Shown here piece by piece: positions 8,565-18,200 of a DNA stretch of 64,000 nucleotides. The translations under genes were made by a program, and so were the position numbers. The notes beneath the pieces were generated by a model. That model made no database searches. It saw nothing but the letters and a program-made list of their open reading frames with translations, and was not told the origin of the DNA. Each line of letters begins with the position of its first letter. The first letter of the stretch is position 1. The stretch spans positions 1-64,000 of the forward strand of contig JANQMN010000071.1 of NCBI GenBank assembly GCA_028280065.1, written 5' to 3'. Origin of the DNA: Hahella sp. (GTDB lineage Bacteria; Pseudomonadota; Gammaproteobacteria; Pseudomonadales; Oleiphilaceae).

Positions 8565-9233
8565 TTATTTGCATGGTACGAGGAAATCAACATGGTAATG
8601 CTCATCATGCCGCACCCATGAGCGCTTTTTTGAAAACTGAACATTAGATTTCAAGTATTCGCCGTATTTAGTTTTAAATAGGTGCGGCTGGAGTTTCGGA
8701 TCAAAAATCACCCGCCAAAGATCATAGCCCAGATTCTTCGCTTCTTTATACAAAGCAACAATATGCGCAGCTAGTGCAACATAATCGATTTGATAGCTCT
8801 CGTACTTGCCCTCCTCGTCAAACTCGATGTTGTAACCGAACTTGTTCAGAGGATTCGTCGGCAGATGCACGGAAGTCCCATTCTTATCGACTACAGGCGT
8901 CATGAAATCAACGGATAAACCATTTTGGTGGGTTTTATGTGGTTTAAACGCACCACCCTGCTCAAAACCGGTTTCAGCATATTTAAAAACTTTTGATGGC
9001 TCCAACTCTTCAAGACTTGCATACGCATTTACGAATACTTGATAGACCGCCGAATGAACATAAGTCCTACCAGCCAGCCTTGCAATAGTACTGTAACCTT
9101 CATAATTTTCGCCTTTACTCGGAAGCTGGACACCGTTCTCCAAGCGCCCATTGGATGTTGTTCCGTAACAAACACTCTCTTTTGCCTGAATGAAGGTAGA
9201 AAACAGAAATATTAGAGTGAAAATGTATTTCAT
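8565..9233 (-). CDS. MepA-like murein endopeptidase (LAS metallopeptidase)
   Basis: From the ATG at 9233 the product is 222 residues with a signal peptide (about residues 1-17, FLFSTFIQA). The mature protein has the zinc site of the LAS/M74 group: H-x6-D in HQNGLSVDFMTP (near residue 105) and H-x-H in DEHYHVDF near the C-terminus. Its two cysteines (VCYG near the mature N-terminus and PCK at the end) could pair. Penicillin-insensitive endopeptidase MepA cleaves peptide crosslinks in periplasmic murein, and this protein probably does the same. An ATG six codons upstream is possible but would put charged residues before the signal peptide. Confidence 0.72.
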   Translation of the reverse strand: MKYIFTLIFLFSTFIQAKESVCYGTTSNGRLENGVQLPSKGENYEGYSTIARLAGRTYVHSAVYQVFVNAYASLEELEPSKVFKYAETGFEQGGAFKPHKTHQNGLSVDFMTPVVDKNGTSVHLPTNPLNKFGYNIEFDEEGKYESYQIDYVALAAHIVALYKEAKNLGYDLWRVIFDPKLQPHLFKTKYGEYLKSNVQFSKKRSWVRHDEHYHVDFLVPCK

Positions 9234-9418
9234 CTGGTGTTCCGGTTCCAAACGTTAGCTGGTTTTGTTAGCCGTCGTACCGTGCTTGTAAATCAACCTA
9301 AAAAGGCTCAAACCAATAGCTTATGTGATTTCTCACATCGGCTTTACCAGCATCTATTTACCTAGTTTGCTTTTACGCTCACAGTAATCCTACTTCTTCT
9401 GCGAAGCCAGACGATAGG

Positions 9419-9796
9419 TTATGAGTTAACAAAATCAAACTCCGATACCAGTGTGGCCTGATGGTATTTAATCTGCCAGAGACCGGATTCATTTACCCAT
9501 ACTGACGATCTTTTTGAGTGACGCTTTAAATTACCGCCAGGGTACAAATGAGCTGACTTATACAACAGCAGTTTGACTGAAGGTGCTAAATCAAAACATT
9601 CGAAACCCTGTGACCAAATTGTGTGGTCTGGGCGCGTTTCGGTTGGAAGTCGGCTAACTATGGACGCGTAGTCGTGCGTAGATCCAGAGTAGCCAATTTC
9701 AATGAAGTCAGGGTGGAGCAACTCACGCAGTTTATTGAGGTCAGTTCTAACTTCATACTTATGTAATGATGTTTCCATCTCTTCGAGTTGTTTCAA
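9419..9796 (-). CDS. NTF2-like / DUF4440 family protein
   Basis: The 125-residue single-domain protein has the helix-sheet pattern of the NTF2/SnoaL fold. An N-terminal helix (LEEMETSLHKYEVRTDL) is followed by LRELLHPDFIEIGYSG, the standard DUF4440 opening, and then by beta strands ending in WQIKYHQATLV. Such cone-shaped proteins act as small enzymes or binding proteins, and many have no known function. No catalytic assignment can be made. The flanking gaps of about 180 bases on each side show no further gene. Confidence 0.65.
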   Translation of the reverse strand: MKQLEEMETSLHKYEVRTDLNKLRELLHPDFIEIGYSGSTHDYASIVSRLPTETRPDHTIWSQGFECFDLAPSVKLLLYKSAHLYPGGNLKRHSKRSSVWVNESGLWQIKYHQATLVSEFDFVNS

Positions 9797-9975
9797 TTCT
9801 TTCTCCGAATCGCATAATGCTATTTTCTAAACCTTTCGGAGGACAGAGTAATATTAAAATCAGTCAATGCTCGCCAACTCCTTTAATTTTACGTTCATAC
9901 TTTAGTGCCAACCGATTAATTGTGTGCATTAGCCGAATACTACAGATTCAAAGCCAGCTTTTCCGCCACAGATTT

Positions 9976-10473
9976 TTATCCCGGCAATGCAAAAAAGCAT
10001 GTCTCAGTGTCTGACTGATAATGGGTTTGCTCCATGCCAAGGCGTTTAAGTACTGCGATTGAGGCAATGTTTGGCTTATCGGTACTGGCTAAAATTGTCG
10101 CCATGGAAAGCTTTTCTTTGCCAAACTGCACGAGTCGATGGGCTATCTCTGTAGCGTATCCCGTTCCCCAATAGTCGGGAGCCAGGCCAAAAACCAGTTC
10201 AATACGTTCAGGTTGATGAAATGGCCAAAATCCGCCAAATCCAATAACTGCATCTGTCTCCAACAGATGAACCAACCATAGCCCAAATTGAGATTGCTCC
10301 AAATGATGGATGCTCTTCTCGACGAGTTCTTCTGTTAACACCTTCGGAATGATTTCATCATCCCAAAGGTATTTTCTTACCCCCGGCAAGATCCAGAGTG
10401 AGTGCAGTTTTTCAATATCATCCAGACTTACGGGAACTATACGACAGCGCTTGGAAGTTAATGTATGGTCCAT
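9976..10473 (-). CDS. GNAT family N-acetyltransferase (RimJ/RimL type)
   Basis: The 165-residue protein belongs to the acetyltransf_3 branch: RIVPVSLDDIEKLHSLW at the start, AVIGFGGFWPFHQPERIELVFGLAPDYWGTGYATEIAHRLVQFG around the acetyl-CoA site (YWGTGYATE is the binding loop), and NIASIAVLKRLGM near the end. It probably acetylates an amino group of a protein terminus or small molecule. The acceptor is unknown. It is not closely similar to the other GNAT at 7955-8461. Confidence 0.85.
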   Translation of the reverse strand: MDHTLTSKRCRIVPVSLDDIEKLHSLWILPGVRKYLWDDEIIPKVLTEELVEKSIHHLEQSQFGLWLVHLLETDAVIGFGGFWPFHQPERIELVFGLAPDYWGTGYATEIAHRLVQFGKEKLSMATILASTDKPNIASIAVLKRLGMEQTHYQSDTETCFFALPG

Positions 10474-10560
10474 ATCGTGGATTCTGTTTTTCGAATGCTT
10501 TACCTGAGCAATGCAAAATGGGTCAGCGCCCTATTGGCTTATCGCCTCTTTAGCCCTAGT

Positions 10561-10594
10561 GGTTTTGATAGAACTATGGTTTTGATAGAACAAT
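10561..10594. repeat. 17-bp tandem duplication spanning a stop codon
   Basis: GGTTTTGATAGAACTAT at 10561-10577 is followed directly by a second copy at 10578-10594 with one mismatch. The stop codon of the leftward methyltransferase gene lies at the junction (10574-10576), so the last few codons derive from the right-hand copy. This looks like a recent slippage duplication. Confidence 0.75.
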
Positions 10595-11185
10595 GCGATC
10601 CCAGAAAACATGTTTCTTGCTTTTGAATATGCTGTGTTGCCTTTCAAGTCTGAATATACATTTCAAACCTAAGGCCTCAGCATGCTCTGTGGTCAACTGA
10701 CAGTTTGTCGGGTGTACATATGTGCCCATTCCCGGTGGACCGTTTCTGAGTGAAATCGCACACTTTCCACTTGGCTCTAAAAGATCAGCGATGCGTTCTA
10801 TGGTAGCCATCTGGGCACCGGGATCAAGGTGGTGCATCACTCCATCAATGAGGATAAAGTCAAATGGCTTCAGACCCTGCAAACAGTCTAGCCCTGGCAG
10901 TGAGCCCCTTACCCACTTAATACGCTGACTGGAGTATTTAGTGCGAGCTGCAGCTAAAAACTCAGACATCGGATCGACGGCAATGACCTCATGACCCAGC
11001 TCTGCCAGAGACCCGGCATTCTGACCTGCACCACATCCGACATCAAGCAGCCGAGCGCTAGCTTCGGGTAGAAACCTGACAAATGCCTTACAAACTTCAA
11101 AAAAGCTCATACGTTGGCTGGTTTCAACGAATAGCTTTATATTCTTTTCATAACCTTCAGTGCCAGGAACTATATCCATAATCAC
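10574..11185 (-). CDS. Class I SAM-dependent methyltransferase
   Basis: The 203-residue protein has methyltransferase motif I LLDVGCGAGQNAGSLAELGH (near residue 41), the acidic ribose-binding residue in VIAVDP (near 66), and motif II/III FDFILIDGVMHHLDPG (near 110). It resembles methyltransf_11/23 small-molecule enzymes. The acceptor substrate is unknown. The extreme C-terminus is encoded by one unit of a 17-bp tandem duplication, which may have altered the last residues. Confidence 0.85.
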   Translation of the reverse strand: MIMDIVPGTEGYEKNIKLFVETSQRMSFFEVCKAFVRFLPEASARLLDVGCGAGQNAGSLAELGHEVIAVDPMSEFLAAARTKYSSQRIKWVRGSLPGLDCLQGLKPFDFILIDGVMHHLDPGAQMATIERIADLLEPSGKCAISLRNGPPGMGTYVHPTNCQLTTEHAEALGLKCIFRLERQHSIFKSKKHVFWDRIVLSKP

Positions 11186-11248
11186 CTATTGCCACGATAA
11201 ACGGTAAATACTTTTGTTGGACACAATGACAATCCGCAAAGAACCCGA

Positions 11249-12124
11249 CTATTCACGCATCTGAATTCGCTTAATCATCGCCGCGCCAATATCCGCTATC
11301 ACTTGATTCCGAACCGCAAATTCTGCTTCGTTTTCGGTCAAATAAATAGCCGCCAAATAGCGCTTCTGATCAGGGGTTCTCAGAATGGCAATGATCGCTC
11401 GTGAACCATAGCCTCCGGCACCTGTTTTATCGCCAATTATCCATCCTTCCGGAAGGTGTGACCGAATGAGCGCATCAGCCACTTTGTCATCAATCATCCA
11501 ACGTTGAAGTTGTTTAGCAGATTCTGCCTTTAATACCTTTCCAAATAGCAGTTTCTTTAAAGTTGCGAGTATGGCGTATGGGGTGGTTGTGTCTCTTGGA
11601 TCTCCTGGTACCGCTTCATTTAGTGCTGTCTCCCATCTATCCAGTCGGGTAGTGGTATCGCCTATCTGCCGCAGGAAATCGGTTAATCCTGCCGGGCCGC
11701 CAATACGTTTTAGCAATAGGTTGCCCGCGGTATTGTCACTGTAGGTAATGGTTGCTTCGCAGAGTTCGGCCACAGACATACCTTTGTCTATATGCTTTTT
11801 AGTAACGGGGGAGTAGGTAACCAAATCCTTCGGTGTATAGGTGACGGGATTGGAGAGGTCTTCGGCACCTCCATCTACGCGGGATAAAATTGCTCCACAG
11901 AGTAACACTTTAAAAGTGCTACTCATGGGGTAACGTTCATTGGCCCGATAGGCAAAATGCCAATCGGATTCGACGTCACTGAGTAAAACGCCGATTCGCG
12001 CATTGAGCTTCCTTTCCCAGTCTACAACAACCTTCTCTAAGTCATCCGATAAGGCGTTTCCTGCCAGGCTCAATGCCAGAATTAATCCTGTAGCTTGCAA
12101 GACGTATTTCCATATAATATTCAA
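11249..12124 (-). CDS. Class A beta-lactamase
   Basis: The 291-residue serine beta-lactamase is exported by a signal peptide (about residues 5-26, ending GNALS-DD). All class A motifs are present: the nucleophile in SSTFK (near residue 68), YSDNTAGN (SDN loop, near 127), the omega-loop glutamate in RWETALNEAVPGDPRDTTTP, and KTGAGGYGSR near 232. It should hydrolyse penicillins in the periplasm. The spectrum cannot be predicted by eye. The RDTTTP and KTG-A-GG context recalls chromosomal carbenicillinase-like enzymes. Translation appears to start at TTG (12124), because the only nearby ATG upstream is followed at once by a stop. No LysR-type regulator is adjacent. Confidence 0.92.
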   Translation of the reverse strand: MNIIWKYVLQATGLILALSLAGNALSDDLEKVVVDWERKLNARIGVLLSDVESDWHFAYRANERYPMSSTFKVLLCGAILSRVDGGAEDLSNPVTYTPKDLVTYSPVTKKHIDKGMSVAELCEATITYSDNTAGNLLLKRIGGPAGLTDFLRQIGDTTTRLDRWETALNEAVPGDPRDTTTPYAILATLKKLLFGKVLKAESAKQLQRWMIDDKVADALIRSHLPEGWIIGDKTGAGGYGSRAIIAILRTPDQKRYLAAIYLTENEAEFAVRNQVIADIGAAMIKRIQMRE

Positions 12125-12206
12125 CTGTTTTTATCCCATGGCCGCGTTGCATCTGTATATCATCAGCAGTAGATTCCCTCGGCTATAGAAAATCAACCGC
12201 GAATTT

Positions 12207-12222
12207 CTTAACAAGGGTTAAG
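12207..12222. promoter_or_regulatory. Small dyad upstream of the beta-lactamase gene
   Basis: CTTAAC-AAGG-GTTAAG is a 6-bp-arm inverted repeat 83-98 bases upstream of the beta-lactamase start, inside a gap of about 130 bases. It could be an operator or a weak hairpin after the preceding GFA gene. There is no direct support for either. Confidence 0.3.
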
Positions 12223-12253
12223 GATTACTAAAAGCCATCGATTTCACTCGGGA

Positions 12254-12670
12254 TCAACCACCCATTTCTTTGCCTTTTTCGATACAGCGAGTTGGCAACC
12301 CGAGCCAATGCGGTATGTTTTTTTGATAAATAGCGAAAACAGGCTCTAGGTCCATTTTTTCATCCAGCGTGACGACGCGTATGGAAACGATGGGATAAGC
12401 ACCTGGCTTCGCGTACACCGGCGAACCGCAGTTGGAACAAAAGAAACGTTGTACGCTATTCCCGGAATCTGCCCTGGTCTCGTATGGCTTTAGTAAATCG
12501 CTGCCTTGGACAATCTTGAAATCATCGGATTGGACGCCGAAAGCATAGCCAAATAAACTACCACTGGCATTTCGACAGTCTTCGCAGGCGCAAACTGCGG
12601 CTTTTAACTCGTCTTTATAGCATTCATAGCGAACGGCGCCGCAGGCACATCCACCTCGATAGGTATTCAT
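12254..12670 (-). CDS. GFA/CENP-V family zinc-binding protein (second copy)
   Basis: The 138-residue protein has the GFA cysteine layout: GGCACGAVRYEC at the start, CACEDCRNASGS near residue 28, and FFCSNCGSPVYA near 76, as required for the two structural/catalytic zinc ions. The ASGS and SPVYAKPG segments match the broad 'aldehyde-activating' annotation group, whose real substrates are mostly unknown. It shares the fold but not close identity with the protein at 6346-6762. Confidence 0.85.
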   Translation of the reverse strand: MNTYRGGCACGAVRYECYKDELKAAVCACEDCRNASGSLFGYAFGVQSDDFKIVQGSDLLKPYETRADSGNSVQRFFCSNCGSPVYAKPGAYPIVSIRVVTLDEKMDLEPVFAIYQKNIPHWLGLPTRCIEKGKEMGG

Positions 12671-12813
12671 GCAACCCCCTGAATTTAGGAAAGTTTCAGT
12701 TGATTTACGAAATCCTATAGCATTAACCCGCTATTCTCCATTCATTCTTTGCAAAAAACTCAGAGCCTTTGCCTATGATTGCTGTAATTCCTTTCCTCTC
12801 CCATTCCGGCTGT

Positions 12814-14880
12814 CTACCCAGGTTGATTTGCAAGCACAAATCGGGACGTTTTCTTTTTCAGTTCTTCTGCAATTAACTCAAGGCTTTTTGTGGTCGAACC
12901 GGTTTCATGTGCACAGTTGGCTGTTTTCTCTGCCAGTCCTGCAGCCTGTTCAAGATTTCGACTGACTTCTTCGGAGGTTGCGGCCTGCTCTTCCGCCGCT
13001 GTGGCTATCTGCATATTTAAAGACCTGATGTGTTCCATAACGCCGCCAAACTCAGCAATTGTCCCGTCTGCTTCCGTTGCCTTTTGCAGACTGAACTGCA
13101 CTTTTTCACTATTCTCCTTCATTGCCTGCACCGCCAGCCGGGAATCGCTCATCATTCGTTCCGTCATCGTCTGGATCTGTTCCGTTGAAGACTGCGTGCG
13201 TGTTGCCAGACTTCGAACTTCATCGGCAACAACGGCAAATCCCCGGCCCTGCTCGCCTGCACGGGCAGCTTCGATCGCAGCATTCAGCGCCAGTAAGTTG
13301 GTTTGCTCGGCAATTCCACTGATAGCCGTTAAAATCTGTTCTATATCGTGGACGCCATTATCCAGTTCCTGAATCACTGCCAATGCTTCATTGGCAGTTT
13401 CCACCATACCCTCGACTTCCATCCGGCTACTGGCAACCTGATCCCTGCCTTTTTTGGCCAAGTCCCCAGCCTTGTTCACTTGGGTGTAGGTGTCGTCAGC
13501 AAAACGTGCAACTTCGGCGGCTGTTGCTGTCATTTCGTGCAGCGCGGCAGCGACTACTTCAATATCTTGTTTCTGTTGGTCTACTTGGTTTTGGGTATTG
13601 ATTGAACTGTTTCTAGTAAGTTCCACTGTACCTAGCATCTGTGCCGAAGCACTTTGAATATCGCTTACAATGGAACCAAAATCCTTTACCATCTGTTCGA
13701 TTGAACGACTGATTGTACCCATTTCATCTTTGGAATGCTTTTTGAACTGATATCCTAAGTTACCTTCTGAAATTGCCGTCATCGCTTTAATCAAATTACT
13801 AATCGCACGGCGAATCACGGATACAATCAAAAAGCCTATAAGCATCGCCACTAACACAGCAATAATGGCGAGCGTTAGGGAGCGTATGTCGTTGCTGTTG
13901 AGATTATTCAAAATCCCATCTTCCAACTGCTTTACCTGTCTCTTGGTCTCTTCGCTTAGCACTTGTAGATTGCGATTAAAGTCATCGACAAGTTTCGCAT
14001 TGTCAGCCACATGTTGGCGTTGTTCATCGAGTTTTTGCAATGTAACCTTTTGATTGGACAACAGGCTATCTTTACCGGCGGTTATACTCCCGGCAGATTC
14101 ACTCATTAGCGCCGCATTGACCATTTCAACGGTTATTTGGGCGACTTTGGTATATGCCTCTTTCAAGGCGGGGAACTCTTCGACATATTCACCCAAAGGG
14201 GTTAGCAGCTCGATATGATTGGTCTTCCATTCGTTTATTTCCTCTTCCAGTTCTTCTAGCTGCTCCCTGGTTCTGGTGGCGGGAATTTTTTCAAGCAACC
14301 ACATACCTTTATAGAGTGAAGACTGGGTTTCCAGAATGATCACTTCGCCATATCGGTCTCCCGCTTCATAAACTGCCGCTTCCAAAATGGGAAGAATCTC
14401 GTTTTGTTGGGCACGAATCTTTGCAAAAAGTATACTGGCCGCGGTGAATTGGCCCAGAATATCCTTCTGGAGCCGGGTAGTTTGTGCTGCTCTTTGCTCG
14501 AGTTCCGGCAATGTCGCGATGAGTTTTCGGTCAAAGCTTTCAAATGTTCCACTGCTAACATTGGCGTCATTTACAATGTTGTTGTAGTGCAGCGCCACGT
14601 TTTTCAACTCTCGGAAAACACTTTCCAAAGCTTGATTGTATCTGTCAAGTTCTTCCCTGGTTTGGGATTCGGATATTTTTAACAGCAACGAATCAAAGGC
14701 GCTAATTTGGTAAAGAAGTTTTCCGGCTGCCCGGTCCAAGGGTGATATACCCTGGGTGAGATGGCCAAGCGAGTGACTGAGCTTTTTACTGTTATGCAGA
14801 TTCGAAAGCGTCAATAAACACAAGAGTCCTACCGTCAAAGAAAACCCGAGAATTATCTTAGTAACCAGGCTGAACCGCAT
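12814..14880 (-). CDS. Methyl-accepting chemotaxis protein
   Basis: The 688-residue chemoreceptor has a first membrane segment at about residues 7-28, a long helical periplasmic sensor domain (about 30-330), a second membrane segment (about 333-355), a HAMP domain (about 356-410, with the EGNLGYQF turn), and a cytoplasmic coiled-coil signalling domain. The conserved hairpin tip [31 protein letters not shown] lies near residue 535. The helical sensor domain suggests a four-helix-bundle ligand site. No methyltransferase-tethering pentapeptide is visible at the C-terminus (ends VLANQPG). It stands alone without che genes. Confidence 0.93.
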   Translation of the reverse strand: MRFSLVTKIILGFSLTVGLLCLLTLSNLHNSKKLSHSLGHLTQGISPLDRAAGKLLYQISAFDSLLLKISESQTREELDRYNQALESVFRELKNVALHYNNIVNDANVSSGTFESFDRKLIATLPELEQRAAQTTRLQKDILGQFTAASILFAKIRAQQNEILPILEAAVYEAGDRYGEVIILETQSSLYKGMWLLEKIPATRTREQLEELEEEINEWKTNHIELLTPLGEYVEEFPALKEAYTKVAQITVEMVNAALMSESAGSITAGKDSLLSNQKVTLQKLDEQRQHVADNAKLVDDFNRNLQVLSEETKRQVKQLEDGILNNLNSNDIRSLTLAIIAVLVAMLIGFLIVSVIRRAISNLIKAMTAISEGNLGYQFKKHSKDEMGTISRSIEQMVKDFGSIVSDIQSASAQMLGTVELTRNSSINTQNQVDQQKQDIEVVAAALHEMTATAAEVARFADDTYTQVNKAGDLAKKGRDQVASSRMEVEGMVETANEALAVIQELDNGVHDIEQILTAISGIAEQTNLLALNAAIEAARAGEQGRGFAVVADEVRSLATRTQSSTEQIQTMTERMMSDSRLAVQAMKENSEKVQFSLQKATEADGTIAEFGGVMEHIRSLNMQIATAAEEQAATSEEVSRNLEQAAGLAEKTANCAHETGSTTKSLELIAEELKKKTSRFVLANQPG

Positions 14881-15289
14881 AACTAAGCCTCCAACATATA
14901 CCTGTTGTTTTACGGAGCGTTGGCTAGGATCAACTTAGAGGAAACGGAGGGCCGGGTAATTGATATTTTCTTATATGACCGTTATGAAATATGTTTATTC
15001 GGTCCAATCAAAATCGCATTCTGACACGGCGCTAAAGTCAACAAATCTTGTACATTCGACTTTTACTTTGCCGCTTATTAACAGTTCTAAAAACGTTTAA
15101 TCAGTTGTCATAAATCCGTTACCAGGATGCAACATTCCTGATGCAGGATTCCTGCGCGCTTATTCTGTCCGGTCTATGAATTGACCGAAACGCTGACGAA
15201 CATTTTCAACTTCAATCAGCGAAGACAGAACCAAAGATTTTCAAAAAAATTTCACGATTCATTGATTATTGAAACAAGGATAAGGACAA
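14881..15289. other. Divergent promoter region, chemoreceptor / nuclease
   Basis: This 409-base AT-rich stretch lies between the divergent chemoreceptor and nuclease genes. The nuclease ribosome site AAGGATAAGGA lies just before its ATG. A GCAGG-ATT-CCTGC hairpin sits at 15143-15155, within a GATGCAACATTCCTGATGCAGG area of partial repetition. No gene or known riboswitch was recognised. Confidence 0.4.
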
Positions 15290-18200
15290 ATGGTACTTAT
15301 TAACGAATTCCGACCCAATCCCTCGGGTACGGATCCATCCACCTCTACATTTGAGCTGCTGGGTACACCAGGTACGACGTTTTCGGGCTGGATTCTTTCT
15401 ATTGAAGGTGACAACAATTCGGGCGCCATTGACCGCGCTGCCGAAGTTTCAGGTACATTTGACGCCAACGGCATTTTGACTGTTGCAGTTCCTGATTTGG
15501 AAAACCCCTCTTTTACCGTGGTATTGACTAGCGAATTCAATGGTTCAATAGGCGATAGCCTGGTAGACGATGCGGCAACACAATTCGGTACTGTTCATGA
15601 TGCGATCGGAGTACCGGATACCGCCGGCGACCAGTCAAACCTTTATGGTGAAGCCTTAGGCGGAACCGACTTTGCCTACACAGGAGATGAACCCCGGCTA
15701 ATCTTCCGCGACAGCGTGACAGGAGGTCTTTTTGCACTAAATGATCCTGATGGCGGGATGATTTGGGATACCCTCGGCAACAGCTACTTTCCTGGCGACT
15801 TCAACACTGATCCCACTGCTGACACTGACACTTTCGGGGAAGAGAATCCAACCATGGCAGGCGAGAGTGTCACGCCATTGATCAACGAGTTCCAACCGAA
15901 TCCTTCGGGCACCGATCCATCAAACACCACCGTTGAACTGACCGGTGGTCCGGGCGAAGAATTCTCCGGGTGGATTGTATCCATCGAAGGCGATAACGAT
16001 TCGGGGCTCGTTGACCGCGCTGCAGAGGTTTCAGGTACTTTTGACGCCAACGGCCTGCTAGCGGTTAGTGTCCCCGATTTGGAAAACCCGACTTTCACGG
16101 TGATTTTGGCAAGTGCATTTAACGGTGTAATTGGCGACTCGATACTCGACTCACTCGGCGACCCAACCGCGCTATTCGGTACCGTTTTCGACGCGATTGG
16201 CGTGCCGGATAACAGCGGCGACGAAGCCAATCTTTATGGCGTTGTACTTGGCGGCACTGACTTTTCATACACTGGAGACGAGCCCCGTTTGATTTTTCGC
16301 GACGGCGACAGCAATGCGCTGTATGCAGTCAATGACCCGGATAACGGTGAAATCTACGACACGACAGGCACTGTTTATAGTCCTGCGGACTTCGATATTG
16401 ATCCGACTGCAGGCACGGATACATTTGGCGTTGTTAACCCTATCCGGAATGGCGGCACAACACCTCCAGGACCTGTCGCAGCGCTTGTTTCAGAGATTCA
16501 GGGAGCCGGTGCCGCGAGTGCTATGATTGGGCAAACCGTTACCATCGAAGCAATAGTGGTGGGCGATTTTCAAGGCGGAGGATTAGGTGCCGATGGCGAT
16601 CTAAGCGGCTTCTTCGTACAAGAAGAAGATACCCAAAGCGATGGCAACGCTTCGACATCCGAAGGAATATTTATCTTCGACGGCTTTTCTCCGACGACGG
16701 ATGTTAACGCAGGTGATTTGGTCCAAGTCACAGGAACCGTCACGGAGTTCCAAGGCGAAACTCAAATCGACCTGAGCAGTGTAACGATCGTAGGCAGTGA
16801 TAACCTCGGCCTGGTCACGCCTGCCACAGTATCCATGCCCACGCTTTCAACAACGACAAACAGCGCCGGCAACCTGATTGCCGACTTGGAAGCCTATGAA
16901 GGGATGCTGGTCACATTTGATCAGAACCTAACAGTTACCGAGATGTTTAATCTAGATCGGTTTGGGGAAATCAGAGTATCCAGCGGTGGTCGCCTGACCC
17001 AGTTCACGCAAACCGATGATCCGGATATCGCTGGCTTTCAAGCCCATCTTGAGGATATTGCCACCCGTACGATCACCATCGACGACGGCCAAACCAATCA
17101 AAATCCAGATCCGATAAGTCTGCCGGATGGCAGCCTGGGCACTGAAGACCAATTCCGCATGGGTGATACTGTTACAGAGCTTACAGGCGTTGTCAGTTTT
17201 GCCCGAGCGACGGACGAATTCGGTACTTCCAACAGCAATCAAACCAATTTTCGTATTCACCCGACCATTGATCCGGTGATTGAAAACACCAATCCACGAC
17301 CAGCCGAGCCCAAAGACGTTGGCAGCGATTTTACCGTTGCCAGCCTCAATGTACTGAACTATTTCACGACCATCGATAACGGCGAAACCACGGAGTTAGG
17401 CCATGGTCCTCGGGGCGCGGACAGTGTCGAGGAGTTCGACCGTCAAACCGAGAAGCTGGTGAACGCCATCCTGGAAATCGATGCGGATGTCTTCGGCCTG
17501 GTGGAGTTGGAAAATGACTTCGTCAGTGACCAAGGCACCACCGCGATCGAGAATCTGGTGAATGAACTCAATTTCGCTTTGGGCGCCGATGTATACGAGT
17601 TCGTGTTCCCCGGTTCGGAGTTTGTCGGCACAGACGCCATTGCGACCAGTCTGATCTATAACTCAACGTCCGTGGCATTGGCTGACGGCACTAATGTCGC
17701 CATCCTGGATGACGCGGCGCTGGCAGCGATTGGCTATGATATCAGCACGCCTATTTTCGATGGGCCGAGCACTAACCGTGCAGCTATTGCGGCCACCTTC
17801 GAAGCGCTGGAAAGCGGTGAAATGTTCACAGCGACCGTGAACCACTTCAAGTCAAAAGGAAGCCCAGGCTCTTTCGGCGATGCCGATATAGGAGACGGCC
17901 AGGGCAATGCCAACATCACTCGTTTAGAAGGCGCTATGGCACTCGATGCCTGGTTGGATACTGATCCCACAGGAAGCGGCGACAGCGATTTTCTCATCCT
18001 GGGTGATTTGAACGCCTATCAGAATGAAGACCCCATTGTGTTTCTGGAAAGCAAGGGCTTTACCGATCTCGCACACGCGTTTCATGGCGATGACGGTTAT
18101 TCCTTTGTGTTCGACGGTCAAACAGGCACCCTGGATTACGCCATGGCATCGTCTTCGTTGCTCGACCAGGTCACAGGCGTCACCGAATGGCACATCAACG

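Noticed and set aside
5756-12670. Integron cassette array
   Set aside because: Gene content and polarity fit, but I found no paired GTTRRRY/RYYYAAC core sites or attC-like folds in the gaps, several gaps are only 30-60 bases, and no integrase gene is in the window.
12669-14682. Several plus-strand reading frames of 60-160 codons across the chemoreceptor
   Set aside because: They are antisense shadows of the 688-codon chemoreceptor gene, with no domain of their own.
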